Part shown: positions 16,289 through 25,214 of the stretch, piece after piece | How the letters are laid out: every line of letters begins with the position of its first letter | Numbering within the stretch: position 1 is the first letter of the stretch | Made by a program: the position numbers and the translations under genes | From: Methanogenium sp. | Lineage (GTDB): Archaea > Halobacteriota > Methanomicrobia > Methanomicrobiales > Methanomicrobiaceae | Length of the DNA: 38,690 nucleotides | NCBI GenBank assembly: GCA_030595665.1 | Contig: JAUVCV010000025.1 | Coordinates: forward strand, 1 to 38,690 | Reading direction: 5' to 3' | The notes under the pieces: generated by a model | Databases searched by the model: none | What the model was told of the DNA's origin: nothing | What the model saw: only the letters and a program-made list of their open reading frames with translations

Positions 16289-17419
16289 ATGGACACACTC
16301 GATGAGGCCATGGAAAAGGCAGGAGCAGCGGCTTACGTCATCTATGCCTCTTCCCAGGACCCGGATATGCGGTACCTTACACAGTTTGTCACCTCAGATC
16401 CCATTTTCTATATTAAAAAGCGGGGAGAAGAGGGAGTTATCATCGTTCCGCAGATGGAGATTGGGCGGGCGCAGGACGAAGCATCCTGCGATGCAATTAC
16501 CCGGGGGGATGCCGGATTCTTTACCTACCTCGAAGGAGAGGTCAGTCCCCGCCGGGCCGCCGCCCGCATGGCATATGAATATGCAGGCGGAAACATCATC
16601 GTTCCGGGCACCTTCCCCCTTGCAATGGCAGAAGATATCCGGTTATTTTGCCGGGTCAGCGTTGATACCAACACGGTTGAGACTATGCGGGAGGTGAAGA
16701 GTTCCCGTGAATGTGATGCAATCCGTACAGCCCAGGAGTGGACAAATGAGGTGATGGCGCTTGCTGAGGATATCATCCGGAATGCCACGGTGAAAGACAG
16801 TGCCCTCTGGCATGAGGGTGCTCCCCTGACCTCTGATATTCTCCGGCGGGAGATGCACTGCTGGCTTCTCCGGCATGGATACACAGCACGCGACACCATA
16901 ATCTCATGTGGGAGAGAAACGGCCCAGCCACACAACCCCGGGTCAGGCACCCTGCTGGCAAACGAACCGATTCTCATCGATGTCTTCCCGCAGAATGAAA
17001 AGACCGGATACTTTGCCGATATGACCCGGACGTTTGTGAAAGGGGAGCCGTCCCCTGAGATACAGGGGATATATGACACCGTCCGTGACGGCCAGACACT
17101 TGCAGAAGAGATGCTTAGACCTGGCATCACCGGTGCGGAGGTGCACAATGCCGTACTCGACCTCTTTAACGAACGGGGGTATGCGACCGGAGATGAAGGG
17201 TTTATCCATAGCCTTGGTCATGGTGTCGGTCTGGAGATCCATGAGGGGCCGTCCCTCTCTCCGCGGGCTGACACCCCGCTTGTGGCGGGAAATGTGGTCA
17301 CTGTTGAACCGGGCCTCTATTACCGGAATACCGGGGGTGTCCGGCTGGAGGACCTAGGTGTTATAACCAAAGATGGTTTCGTCTGTTACACGAAATACAG
17401 GAGAAGACTGATCGTATGA
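16289..17419 (+). CDS. M24-family Xaa-Pro aminopeptidase
   Basis: A 376-residue cytosolic metallopeptidase. An N-terminal creatinase-like domain (about 1-130) precedes the pita-bread catalytic domain. Metal ligands: Asp in ILIDVFPQN, Asp in YFADMTRTF, His in HSLGHGVGLEIHE, Glu in VVTVEPGLYY and Glu in VRLEDLGVIT, all present. It removes N-terminal residues before proline. Start ATG 16289 is preferred over upstream in-frame codons: there is no Shine-Dalgarno, and a TATA-like ATAAAAGTA lies at about 16251-16259, consistent with a leaderless transcript. Its stop overlaps the start of the methionine aminopeptidase gene by 4 bases. Confidence 0.88.
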   Translation: MDTLDEAMEKAGAAAYVIYASSQDPDMRYLTQFVTSDPIFYIKKRGEEGVIIVPQMEIGRAQDEASCDAITRGDAGFFTYLEGEVSPRRAAARMAYEYAGGNIIVPGTFPLAMAEDIRLFCRVSVDTNTVETMREVKSSRECDAIRTAQEWTNEVMALAEDIIRNATVKDSALWHEGAPLTSDILRREMHCWLLRHGYTARDTIISCGRETAQPHNPGSGTLLANEPILIDVFPQNEKTGYFADMTRTFVKGEPSPEIQGIYDTVRDGQTLAEEMLRPGITGAEVHNAVLDLFNERGYATGDEGFIHSLGHGVGLEIHEGPSLSPRADTPLVAGNVVTVEPGLYYRNTGGVRLEDLGVITKDGFVCYTKYRRRLIV

Positions 17420-18291
17420 ATGATGATATTTACTCTGCATATATGGAAGCAGGGGCGCTTGCAAAGCGATTCCGCGAGGAAGCTGCTGCGATGGTTGTCC
17501 CGGGCGCTTCAATCCTGGAACTTGTGGACACCATTGAACAGGGGATACTCGATGAAGGTGCCGGGATTGCCTTCCCGCTTAATATCTCAATAAACGAAGA
17601 TGCGGCCCATGATACCGCAGGTCCGGGGGATGAACGACTCTTCTCCGAGGGTGATGTGGTAAAAGTTGACCTTGGGGCGCATATTGACGGATATGTTGCA
17701 GACACGGCACAGACCGTTAACCTTGGTGACAATGCCCTCCTCGTCGAGGCATCACAGGAAGCCCTCAAAACAGCGATTGCCCTGGTTCACCCGGGTGTCA
17801 CCACAGGTGAACTGGGCACGGCTATCCAACATGAAATCGAATCACGGGGTTTCCGGCCGGTGGCGAACCTCACCGGTCATGGCCTCTCCCAATACTATCT
17901 TCATGGTGATCCGGTGATTCCCAATGTCGCCATGACGGGTGGGGCAGTTTTAGAAGAAGGTATGGTGGTTGCGATTGAACCTTTTGTATCCACCGGGACA
18001 GGAATGGTATCTGATGGTAACCGGACCCAGATCTACAGTCAGATAGCAAACCGCGGGGTCCGGCTGTCATCCGCAAAACGGGTTCTGAACCAGATCCGTG
18101 ATCGGCGCTCCCTGCCATTCTCCCGACGCTGGCTGACAGGTGATAAGATCGAACTTGGTCTCTCATCGCTGAAGAGAAATGGCGTGGTGCGGGGTTATCC
18201 TGTCCTTCACGACATTCCCGGGTCACTTATAGCTCAGACAGAACATACTCTTATTGTCACTGAAGATGGCTGTGTAGTAACAACCCTTTAG
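17416..18291 (+). CDS. map: Type II methionine aminopeptidase
   Basis: A 291-residue enzyme that removes the initiator methionine from nascent proteins. Metal ligands are Asp in VKVDLGAHIDGYVADTA (two Asp), His in LTGHGLSQYYLHG, Glu in VVAIEPFVST and Glu in QTEHTLIVTE. The insert after the glutamate (about 205-260) marks the archaeal/eukaryotic type II form. ATGA overlap with the preceding aminopeptidase gene couples two N-terminal-processing peptidases in one operon. Confidence 0.92.
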   Translation: MNDDIYSAYMEAGALAKRFREEAAAMVVPGASILELVDTIEQGILDEGAGIAFPLNISINEDAAHDTAGPGDERLFSEGDVVKVDLGAHIDGYVADTAQTVNLGDNALLVEASQEALKTAIALVHPGVTTGELGTAIQHEIESRGFRPVANLTGHGLSQYYLHGDPVIPNVAMTGGAVLEEGMVVAIEPFVSTGTGMVSDGNRTQIYSQIANRGVRLSSAKRVLNQIRDRRSLPFSRRWLTGDKIELGLSSLKRNGVVRGYPVLHDIPGSLIAQTEHTLIVTEDGCVVTTL

Positions 18292-18333
18292 CCAACCTTT
18301 TTTGTTCCCTGCGTGGTATATCTCCTGTTACGC

Positions 18334-19611
18334 ATGTCTGATGATGCTGATTCAATGGTTCTTGATCTCATGGAGATTCTTCTGACGGCCGCAGTCGCCA
18401 ATGAATTCCCCGAGATCACGAAGAATGATCTGCCGCAGAAATTATGGAAAATAACCGGGATATCCGGAACAGCGTCAGAATTCAAACGACCGCTGGTGAT
18501 CAGTGAAGGTCTCCTTGAACGGGAGATGGGAGTGAGCAGTGCGTATGAACGTCTGCGCACAAACCCCTTCGTTGACTATGACGAATTTGGGCAGCGGCTC
18601 TCCATCACCGCACTTGCACCTGCAATGCAATGGTTTGTGAAGAAAGGGGGAAAAAGTTCGGTAGAAAAGAATCCTGCACTTGCATTATATGCAGAAAAAA
18701 ACAATATTGGCACGTTTTCCCACCAGGATGCACTGAAGAAGACCGGGCGGTTTGAAGACTCGATTGAGTATATTGAGGCAAAGATTGCCCCAATCGTTGC
18801 CGAATCCGAGGAGATGCGCAATGCCCGTGATCTTATAATCATCTACGCACCGGATGAGATGGAGTTCAGTATGGAAAATCTTGTCTGCACAAGGGGACAG
18901 ATGGACACGATCAAAAAGATCAATGTGGCACTCAAAAACCGTGATTTCCTGCGCGATCACCAGATATATGAGTTTGGAAAACTTCTCTTCGTAGGTCCTC
19001 CCGGGACCGGGAAGACATCTATGGCCCTTGCTCTGTCCCGTGAACTGCATATGCCTCTCCTTGAAGTCCGTCTTGCGATGATCACTTCTCAGTATCTGGG
19101 GGAGACGTCCAAGAATATCGACCGTATATTTGAGCTGGCACGGCGCCTTTCCCCCTGTATTCTTTTTATTGATGAGTTTGATTTTGTTGCAAAGTCCCGT
19201 CTCACCGATGACAACGCTGCAATGAAGCGGGCAGTGAACATGCTCCTGAAAAACATTGACATGGTCAGTTTCGTCAAAAATGGTGTCCTTCTCATTGGGG
19301 CAACCAACCATCCTTCCCTGCTGGACGAAGCGGCATGGCGGCGCTTTGATGATGTCGTGGAGTTCCCCATGCCCGACCAGACGATGCGGGGTGACATCCT
19401 GCGTGCGGTCACGTCGTTGATTGAGTGCGAATGTGACTTTGATTCCGTTGCCAGGGAAACGGAGGGATTTTCCGGTGCAGACCTGCGGATGATGGTCAAA
19501 GAAGCGATCATGTCTGCCCTCACGGACAACCGGCATAAGGTAACTGCTGAGGATGTCGAAGTTGGCATGCAGAATCTCAAGAATCGCCACATCATCCGGA
19601 GCAATATCTAA
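18334..19611 (+). CDS. AAA-family ATPase with unusual N-terminal domain
   Basis: A 425-residue protein. The AAA module occupies about residues 205-400: Walker A GPPGTGKT, Walker B CILFIDEFD, sensor 1 LLIGATNHP, arginine finger region RRFDD, and sensor 2 GFSGADLRMMVKEA. Sequence order is that of CDC48/PAN/katanin-type ATPases. The N-terminal 190 residues lack the coiled coil and OB fold of proteasome-activating nucleotidase and do not match Cdc48 N domains. ATG 18334 (MSDDADSM) follows a short gap after map; no strong Shine-Dalgarno. Substrate unknown; possibly an unfoldase or remodeller. Confidence 0.85.
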   Translation: MSDDADSMVLDLMEILLTAAVANEFPEITKNDLPQKLWKITGISGTASEFKRPLVISEGLLEREMGVSSAYERLRTNPFVDYDEFGQRLSITALAPAMQWFVKKGGKSSVEKNPALALYAEKNNIGTFSHQDALKKTGRFEDSIEYIEAKIAPIVAESEEMRNARDLIIIYAPDEMEFSMENLVCTRGQMDTIKKINVALKNRDFLRDHQIYEFGKLLFVGPPGTGKTSMALALSRELHMPLLEVRLAMITSQYLGETSKNIDRIFELARRLSPCILFIDEFDFVAKSRLTDDNAAMKRAVNMLLKNIDMVSFVKNGVLLIGATNHPSLLDEAAWRRFDDVVEFPMPDQTMRGDILRAVTSLIECECDFDSVARETEGFSGADLRMMVKEAIMSALTDNRHKVTAEDVEVGMQNLKNRHIIRSNI

Positions 19612-19630
19612 CGTTCAGGTGTATTTTCGG

Positions 19631-20356
19631 ATGACCGTAAAAATTACCCTTCTTGGGACCGGTGATACCACCGGCACTCCTCTTGTCGGATGTAACTGTC
19701 CGGTCTGTACAGAGGGTGCCGCATCCGGGAGGGAACGCCTCCGTACATCTCTCTTGGTGGAACATGAGGGTTTTACCTTCCTCATCGACACATCGCCGGA
19801 CCTACGCCGGCAATTGCTTGATGTGGGTGCGCCCCATATTGATGCAGTTATCTGGACGCACGGACACTACGACCACTTTGCCGGGTACAACGAATTTTAC
19901 CGTGTACAGAAATATCCACCCGGCTATGGTGCGCCTGAGGTGGTCGCATATATGCAGAAACAGTTCCATTTCATCCCATTTACTGCGCACCCACAGGAAC
20001 CCTATGTCCCGTTTACTCTGGGCGGTCTGCAGATCACCCTCGGGGCAGTGAACCATCCTCCCACACCCACCTATGGGATACTGATTGAAGACGGAGATAC
20101 GCGTATCGGGTATACAGCAGATACGAATCGGGATATTCCACAGCGAACAAAGGATCTCCTTTCCGGGTGTGACCTCTTCTTTGCAGACGCACTCTTCCCC
20201 AGCGGCGTCCGCCACCCGAAGCACATGAACTATTCAGATGCGGTAACGCTCGCAACGGAGCTTCAGGCAAAGGAATTCCGTCTGGTCCATCTCTCCCATA
20301 AAATTGGGTGGGATGCACCGCATATCGGGTATGACGGGGATACGTTTGTGGTCTGA
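19631..20356 (+). CDS. Metallo-beta-lactamase fold hydrolase, PhnP/RNase Z-like
   Basis: A 241-residue hydrolase. The metal site is THGHYDHFAG (HxHxDH), with further ligands expected at GAVNHPP, YTADTN and LVHLSHK. The N-terminal LLGTGDTTGTPLVGCNCPVC, with two cysteines in CNCPVC, is typical of PhnP-type phosphodiesterases and related proteins, which cleave cyclic phosphates. Start ATG 19631 gives the usual MTVKITLLGTG beginning. The gene follows the AAA ATPase by 19 bases. Exact substrate unknown. Confidence 0.85.
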   Translation: MTVKITLLGTGDTTGTPLVGCNCPVCTEGAASGRERLRTSLLVEHEGFTFLIDTSPDLRRQLLDVGAPHIDAVIWTHGHYDHFAGYNEFYRVQKYPPGYGAPEVVAYMQKQFHFIPFTAHPQEPYVPFTLGGLQITLGAVNHPPTPTYGILIEDGDTRIGYTADTNRDIPQRTKDLLSGCDLFFADALFPSGVRHPKHMNYSDAVTLATELQAKEFRLVHLSHKIGWDAPHIGYDGDTFVV

Positions 20357-20420
20357 GAGAACCATCTGGGTATTTTCTCCGCGGAGGGTTGTTCCTGCTT
20401 TCTCTGCCGGGGGTTACCCA

Positions 20421-20430
20421 TATATATTTA
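20421..20430 (+). promoter_or_regulatory. TATA box of rpoL
   Basis: TATATATTTA preceded by a purine-containing BRE-like GGTTACCCA. Transcription starting about 25 bases downstream would begin near 20450, giving a leader of about ten bases before ATG 20461; there is no Shine-Dalgarno sequence. Confidence 0.7.
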
Positions 20431-20460
20431 GCCGTTCGTTAACAGAACTATTGCGTACTT

Positions 20461-20742
20461 ATGGAGATCAAAATTCTAGAGCTCAATGCCGGCAGCGTGA
20501 AGATCCTCTTTGTCGGTGAGAGCCACACATATATGAATGCTCTGAATCAGGAGATCCTCACAGATCCTCGTGTGGATGTGTCATCCTATAACCCGAAGTT
20601 CGATTTCACTGACCCTGAGCTGTTTGTCTCAACCAAAGGTGGCGTAGATCCCATTTCGGTCATTATCGATGCAGCACGCCGAATCAGTGCAGATTGTGCT
20701 GAGCTGCTGGAAGAAATTGCAAAATCCCAGATAAAAAAATAG
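20461..20742 (+). CDS. rpoL: DNA-directed RNA polymerase subunit L (Rpo11)
   Basis: A 93-residue protein that starts MEIKILELNAGSVKILFVGE and contains HTYMNALNQEILTDPRVDVSSYN and PELFVSTKGGVDPISVIIDAA, the conserved pattern of archaeal RpoL/eukaryotic Rpb11. RpoL pairs with RpoD during polymerase assembly. Normal length, good promoter, and a T-run directly after the stop mark a single-gene transcription unit. Confidence 0.93.
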   Translation: MEIKILELNAGSVKILFVGESHTYMNALNQEILTDPRVDVSSYNPKFDFTDPELFVSTKGGVDPISVIIDAARRISADCAELLEEIAKSQIKK

Positions 20743-20745
20743 TCC

Positions 20746-20754
20746 TTTTTTTTT
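20746..20754 (+). terminator. T-run terminator of rpoL
   Basis: Nine consecutive T residues three bases after the rpoL stop, the usual form of archaeal intrinsic termination. Confidence 0.7.
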
Positions 20755-20827
20755 AGATCCGGCAGGGGGTGCGGTACCTGCAGATCATGTGAGACAATCT
20801 CTCAGTATCCGTTTTAACTTGCGGGGT

Positions 20828-22257
20828 GAAGGGGCAGAGCGGGAAGTCCCCGGTCTTCAGGCCGGGGATGAAAGCGGAGCCCCTTCTTCGCTGCGATAAT
20901 TATATTGTGTATCGTCACGCAAAAACTGCATTAGAAGTATCCTGCAACCAAAACGCTGTTGTGGGGAAATGCATACTGATCACCCCCCATATTTCCTTGC
21001 AACATCGGGTCAGGTCAGTCTTGATGTTCTAAAACATTATGTGAATTCTCAAATGGAGAAATGAATGATCATTTCCTACAAGTATCGAGCATATCCAAGT
21101 CCAGTCGCAGAGGCACGACTGAATGTGACACTTGATACGTGTAGGTGGCTCTACAACGAACTTCTGGAAGAATGTAATACTGCACGTGCCAACGGCAAAC
21201 CTCTGAAGAAGGTAGAAACACAGACACGAATTGTTTCTCTAAAGGATGAGAATCCTGCACTGAAAGATGTCTATTCTAAAGTGCTCCAGATGGTAAACTA
21301 CACACTATGGAGCAACATTGGGGCCCTGTCACAGTCAAAGAAGAATGGCCGGAAAATCGAAAAACTAAGGTTCAAAAGTGCATTCCGATACCGGACTCTT
21401 AACTATAATCAGACGGGATTCAGGATCGACAGAGAACATAGCACTATCGCGTTTTCGAAGATCGGTGCCGTCCGGGTCAGGATGCATCGACCATGTGTCG
21501 GGAGGGTGAAAGGCATTCTGATCACCCGCACCGGTGATGGGTGGTATGTAATTATTCAGGCTGAGCAGGAAGTTTCTGAAACAAAGAAATGTGGCAGGTC
21601 TGTCGGTATTGATGTCGGACTGAATTCATATTGTGTCGATAGTGATGGGAGGGCGGTCGAGAATCCCCGATTCTATGAACAATATCTGATTAAGATCAAA
21701 AAATTGCATCAGAGTGTGTCAAGGAAAAAGCGATTCTCAAAGAACTGGAAGAAGGCAAAAAACAGGTTGGAAAAAGCGTATGAACATATTTCCAACCAGA
21801 GAGACGATTTCCTGCACAAATTATCCCGTCAGTATGTTGACACATATGCCACGATTTGTGTTGAAAATCTGGATGTCAGGGTGCTGAAGGAGAAAGGCAA
21901 TAACACAGGTATGCACAGAAGTATTCATAGTGTAGCATGGGGTAGATTCTTTTCTTATCTCTCGTACAAGGCTGAAAGTGCTGGTACGAAACTCATCAAA
22001 GTCAACCCTTGGAATACAACACAGATGTGCTCAAATTGTGGACAAATTGTTAAAAAGACACTATCTGATAGAGTCCATGAATGCCCTGATTGCGGGTTTG
22101 TTGCTGATCGGGATTACAATGCAGCGGTGAATATTCACCGCATAGGGATGGAACAGCCCTTTATGCCCGTGGAGACAGTGCCTCTACATCACGTTTCTGT
22201 GATGCAAGTGTTGTCAATGAAGCAGGAAGCCACGCCCTTTAGGGCGTGGTAGTTCAC
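20828..22257 (+). mobile_element. IS1341-type (IS605-family) element with tnpB only
   Basis: About 1.43 kb between rpoL and aIF2-beta. The left region has a hairpin CCCCGG (20848-20853) / CCGGGG (20862-20867) with loop TCTTCAGG, enclosed by an outer 8-base stem GAAGGGGC (20828-20835) / GCCCCTTC (20879-20886). The right end has GAAGCAGGAAG (22219-22229), a perfect stem CCACGCCC / GGGCGTGG with loop TTTA, and AGTTCAC. No tnpA is present, so movement needs a transposase in trans. The exact left boundary is uncertain. Confidence 0.8.
21065..22252 (+). CDS. tnpB: TnpB RNA-guided nuclease (IS1341 type)
   Basis: A 395-residue protein, intact. Split RuvC catalytic residues: D183 in SVGIDVGLNSY, E267 in ICVENLDV and D350 in ADRDYNAAVNI. 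A zinc finger is formed by C322, C325, C340 and C343 (CSNCG ... CPDCG). The N terminus (IISYKYRAYPSP) and RWLYNELLEECN helix are typical of TnpB. TnpB proteins use an RNA made from the element's right end to cut target DNA. Here the coding frame runs through the right-end hairpin and stops in it, as is usual for such elements, so the guide RNA would overlap the 3' end of the gene. A start at 21065 (ATG) follows GGAGAAATGA closely. Confidence 0.92.
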   Translation: MIISYKYRAYPSPVAEARLNVTLDTCRWLYNELLEECNTARANGKPLKKVETQTRIVSLKDENPALKDVYSKVLQMVNYTLWSNIGALSQSKKNGRKIEKLRFKSAFRYRTLNYNQTGFRIDREHSTIAFSKIGAVRVRMHRPCVGRVKGILITRTGDGWYVIIQAEQEVSETKKCGRSVGIDVGLNSYCVDSDGRAVENPRFYEQYLIKIKKLHQSVSRKKRFSKNWKKAKNRLEKAYEHISNQRDDFLHKLSRQYVDTYATICVENLDVRVLKEKGNNTGMHRSIHSVAWGRFFSYLSYKAESAGTKLIKVNPWNTTQMCSNCGQIVKKTLSDRVHECPDCGFVADRDYNAAVNIHRIGMEQPFMPVETVPLHHVSVMQVLSMKQEATPFRAW

Positions 22258-22309
22258 AGTGGCCATTGGAGTAAATGCAGGCCAAAAAATGTAAAAAAGA
22301 GGAAGGGAG

Positions 22310-22924
22310 TTATTGCATCCGTTCCGTGAAGACAATGGAACCTGCTACACGGGTGATGCGGATCTGTATTTTCTGCCCGGGTTTTCCACCGCTTACATAC
22401 ATCGTGTATTTTCCGATTCTGACTACACCGTCGCCACGCTTCGAAATAGACTGAATTTCCACAGTCATCTCTTTGCCTTCTTCCAGCTGGTTTGCCACCG
22501 ATTCCGGGCGTGCACGGCGCTTTCTGACAGGCCTGTGACTACCGCATGCATCACAACGCAGGAGAGTGATTCGTCCGTCCTTTACGAGGCGGGTGTCAGG
22601 TCTGCCGCATTCAGAACACATGACGTAATCTTCTGTGTACTTTACAACAAGGCCCTTGATCAGGTCATATTCAAACTTACCGTTAAAGACTGCCCGGTTT
22701 CCGTCTATCTTGCCGGATGTTCCCAGTTCGCCCAGCAGGAATTTCATCAGATGGTCTGGTTCACGGCGAAGGATTGATACAATCTCTGCAAAGTTATCAA
22801 AGACTGTCGTCTTTCCCTCGATAAACACCTTTGCCGGTGGTACAATAAACCGCCCTTCATCACCGGATGTCTCGGTGATATTTTCATAGGCATGGTCAAG
22901 CAACGCTTCGTATGGATCAGGCAT
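22310..22924 (-). CDS. eif2b: Translation initiation factor aIF2 beta with C-terminal TRAM domain
   Basis: A 204-residue protein from ATG 22924 ([16 protein letters not shown]). The core shows [29 protein letters not shown] and a C2-C2 zinc ribbon ([11 protein letters not shown] ... [10 protein letters not shown]), the standard aIF2-beta layout. A TRAM domain follows (about residues 148-204, [28 protein letters not shown]), an RNA-binding module added in some methanogens. The longer frame to 23002 adds 26 residues that do not look like the family, so I take the inner start. Part of the heterotrimeric factor that delivers initiator tRNA. It is divergent from purL. Confidence 0.92.
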   Translation of the reverse strand: MPDPYEALLDHAYENITETSGDEGRFIVPPAKVFIEGKTTVFDNFAEIVSILRREPDHLMKFLLGELGTSGKIDGNRAVFNGKFEYDLIKGLVVKYTEDYVMCSECGRPDTRLVKDGRITLLRCDACGSHRPVRKRRARPESVANQLEEGKEMTVEIQSISKRGDGVVRIGKYTMYVSGGKPGQKIQIRITRVAGSIVFTERMQ

Positions 22925-23091
22925 GCTGGTACCTTTTGTGCTGTAGTATCTTAATAGTGCTTTTTGCACACCCCGTTTTACACCGGGGGAAAATCTCTCC
23001 ATCCTCTGGTCAACATGTTCTGTCCCCCCATCTGTCTGCAGGATGCCATATGCGCATTATTATTAGCGCAGGTGTCTAACCATTCTGCATC

Positions 23092-25161
23092 ATGGTATCT
23101 GCCGGAGACCTTGCCTATATTGAAGAAAAACTGAAGCGGCCTATAACCCCGCTTGAATACGCCTGTTTTGAAAATCTCTGGAGTGAACACTGCAGTTATC
23201 GTTCAACAAAGGCATTCCTGAAGACCCTGCCAACCGCGGGTGAGAATGTCCTTCTGGGGCCTGGGGATGATGCTGCCATTGTGAAATATTCTGATGATAT
23301 TGCACTTGCAATCGGCATGGAATCCCATAACCATCCCAGTTATGTGGATCCCTTTGACGGGGCTGCGACCGGAGTTGGTGGCATCGTGAGGGATATCATA
23401 TCTATGGGTTCCAAACCGATTGCCCTTATGGACCTCCTCTATTTTGGTCCGATCACAGAAGAGAAAAACCGGTATCTCCTTGAGCATGTGGTGCAGGGGA
23501 TCGGTGACTACGGCAACTGTATTGGTGTCCCGGTCGTGCGGGGAGAAGTTGTATTCGACAAGGGGTACTCCGGCAATCCTCTTGTCAACGTCGTCTGTGT
23601 GGGAATAGTTGACCCGGAAAAATACCTCACTGCCCGGGTAAAGAAGCCCGGCAACCGGCTGGTTCTTTATGGGGCATCCACCGGGAGAGATGGCCTCGGC
23701 GGGGCATCGTTTGCCTCCCGTGACCTCTCCGAGGACGCAGAGGCAGAAGACCGTCCCTGCGTGCAGGTCGGTGACCCTTATACCGAAAAACTGCTCATTG
23801 ACGCAACGCTTGAGATGGCAGCCACCGGGAAAATCGTGGCATGCCGTGACCTGGGTGCGGCCGGACTTGCAGGCGCATCATCTGAGATGTCATCCAGTTA
23901 TGGGGCCCGCATTGATGCAGGCTGTGTTCACCTTCGGGAGACCCGCATGAATGAGGTGGAAATAATGCTTGCCGAATCCCAGGAACGGATGCTCATGGAG
24001 GTCGCAATAGATGATATACCGGCACTTGCGGCCATCATGGAAAAGTACAGTCTGCAATGGCGCGATATTGGCGAAGTGATCGAAGAGACACGCTACATTG
24101 TCACCTTTGAAGGAGACATTGTATGTGACCTGCCGATTGATCTGCTGGTGGAAGGGGCGCCCTGTGAAGCACGGCATGCTGAACCATATTCACATGAACG
24201 TCCATATCATGCACCGGAAGGGGATATCAAAGATCTCTGTCTTTCTGTTCTCTCTCATCCTGATGTGGCCCGCAAAGACTGGATCTCCCGCCAGTATGAC
24301 CACGATGTGCAGCTGCGCACGGTATCTGTTGCAGGCGGGGCCGGCCTTCTCCGTCTTGGTGACAGTGCTCTATCCCTCTCCTGCGGCTGTTCCCCGCGCC
24401 AGATTGAGCTGAGACCCTATGACGGTGCGGCAAACACCGTCTATGAAAATGCCGCCAACCTGGCCTGTGTTGGCAGCACACCTCTCTGTGTGGTGAACTG
24501 CCTGAACTTTGCCAGTCCCGTTCACCCGGAGATCTACTGGCAGCTGGGTGAGGCAGTCCGTGGCATGGGTGACATGGCAATCGCCATCGGCGCCCCTGTG
24601 GTGGGTGGCAATGTCTCGTTATACAATGAGAGTGATGAATTCGGAACACGGATTCTTCCGACGCCCTCCATCGGGATGGCAGGGAAGGGACCGGTAATCC
24701 GGTACACACTGCCGGAAGAGGGGGCCACGCTTGCCATTGCCGGTACATCTGCCCCTGCTCTGGGTGGATCAGTACTGGATGCGGTGACCGGGTGCGGTGG
24801 CAGGGCTCCGGAGAAAGCAGACCCGTCCATACTTGGAAAAATCCGCTCATTCGTACAAAACGGCGGGTTTGCAGCAGATATATCAGCAGGAGGGTTAATC
24901 ACAGCTCTTGCGGAGTGTGCTCCTGCTGCCACCGTCAGCCTTGCGGGTGATGCAATACCTGCTCTCTTTGATGAATCACCTGGCAGGTTCCTGATCGCAT
25001 ACACGGATAAATCTCTTGCAGAGGGACTTGACGCAGTTGAAATCGGCACCGTCGGTGGGGATGTACTTTTCATATCTGTAAGTGGAATGAGTATTACGTT
25101 CACTCTTCAGGAGAGTGAAGTAGCACTGGATTCCCTGACATCAGTGATGTATACAGAGTAG
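23092..25161 (+). CDS. purL: Phosphoribosylformylglycinamidine synthase subunit PurL
   Basis: A 689-residue enzyme of purine synthesis that converts FGAR to FGAM using ammonia from PurQ. Motifs: FENLWSEHCSYRST near the N terminus, GPGDDAAIVKY and MESHNHPSYVDPFDGAATGVGG for ATP/Mg binding, GGIVRDIISMGSKPIAL, and DLGAAGLAGASSEM; a second half repeats the PurM-like fold. Length fits the small (PurL-type) subunit. Start ATG 23092 lies downstream of AT-rich sequence near 23055 (ATTATTATTA) that could be a TATA box shared with the divergent region. Confidence 0.95.
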   Translation: MVSAGDLAYIEEKLKRPITPLEYACFENLWSEHCSYRSTKAFLKTLPTAGENVLLGPGDDAAIVKYSDDIALAIGMESHNHPSYVDPFDGAATGVGGIVRDIISMGSKPIALMDLLYFGPITEEKNRYLLEHVVQGIGDYGNCIGVPVVRGEVVFDKGYSGNPLVNVVCVGIVDPEKYLTARVKKPGNRLVLYGASTGRDGLGGASFASRDLSEDAEAEDRPCVQVGDPYTEKLLIDATLEMAATGKIVACRDLGAAGLAGASSEMSSSYGARIDAGCVHLRETRMNEVEIMLAESQERMLMEVAIDDIPALAAIMEKYSLQWRDIGEVIEETRYIVTFEGDIVCDLPIDLLVEGAPCEARHAEPYSHERPYHAPEGDIKDLCLSVLSHPDVARKDWISRQYDHDVQLRTVSVAGGAGLLRLGDSALSLSCGCSPRQIELRPYDGAANTVYENAANLACVGSTPLCVVNCLNFASPVHPEIYWQLGEAVRGMGDMAIAIGAPVVGGNVSLYNESDEFGTRILPTPSIGMAGKGPVIRYTLPEEGATLAIAGTSAPALGGSVLDAVTGCGGRAPEKADPSILGKIRSFVQNGGFAADISAGGLITALAECAPAATVSLAGDAIPALFDESPGRFLIAYTDKSLAEGLDAVEIGTVGGDVLFISVSGMSITFTLQESEVALDSLTSVMYTE

Positions 25162-25214
25162 AAGGTGCAGAACACGACACAATACTTTCAAAAAATAGAG
25201 GGGGATACCACGCA

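Noticed and set aside
20826-21032. Plus-strand open frame upstream of tnpB
   Set aside because: It runs through the left-end hairpin of the IS1341-type element and resembles no protein.
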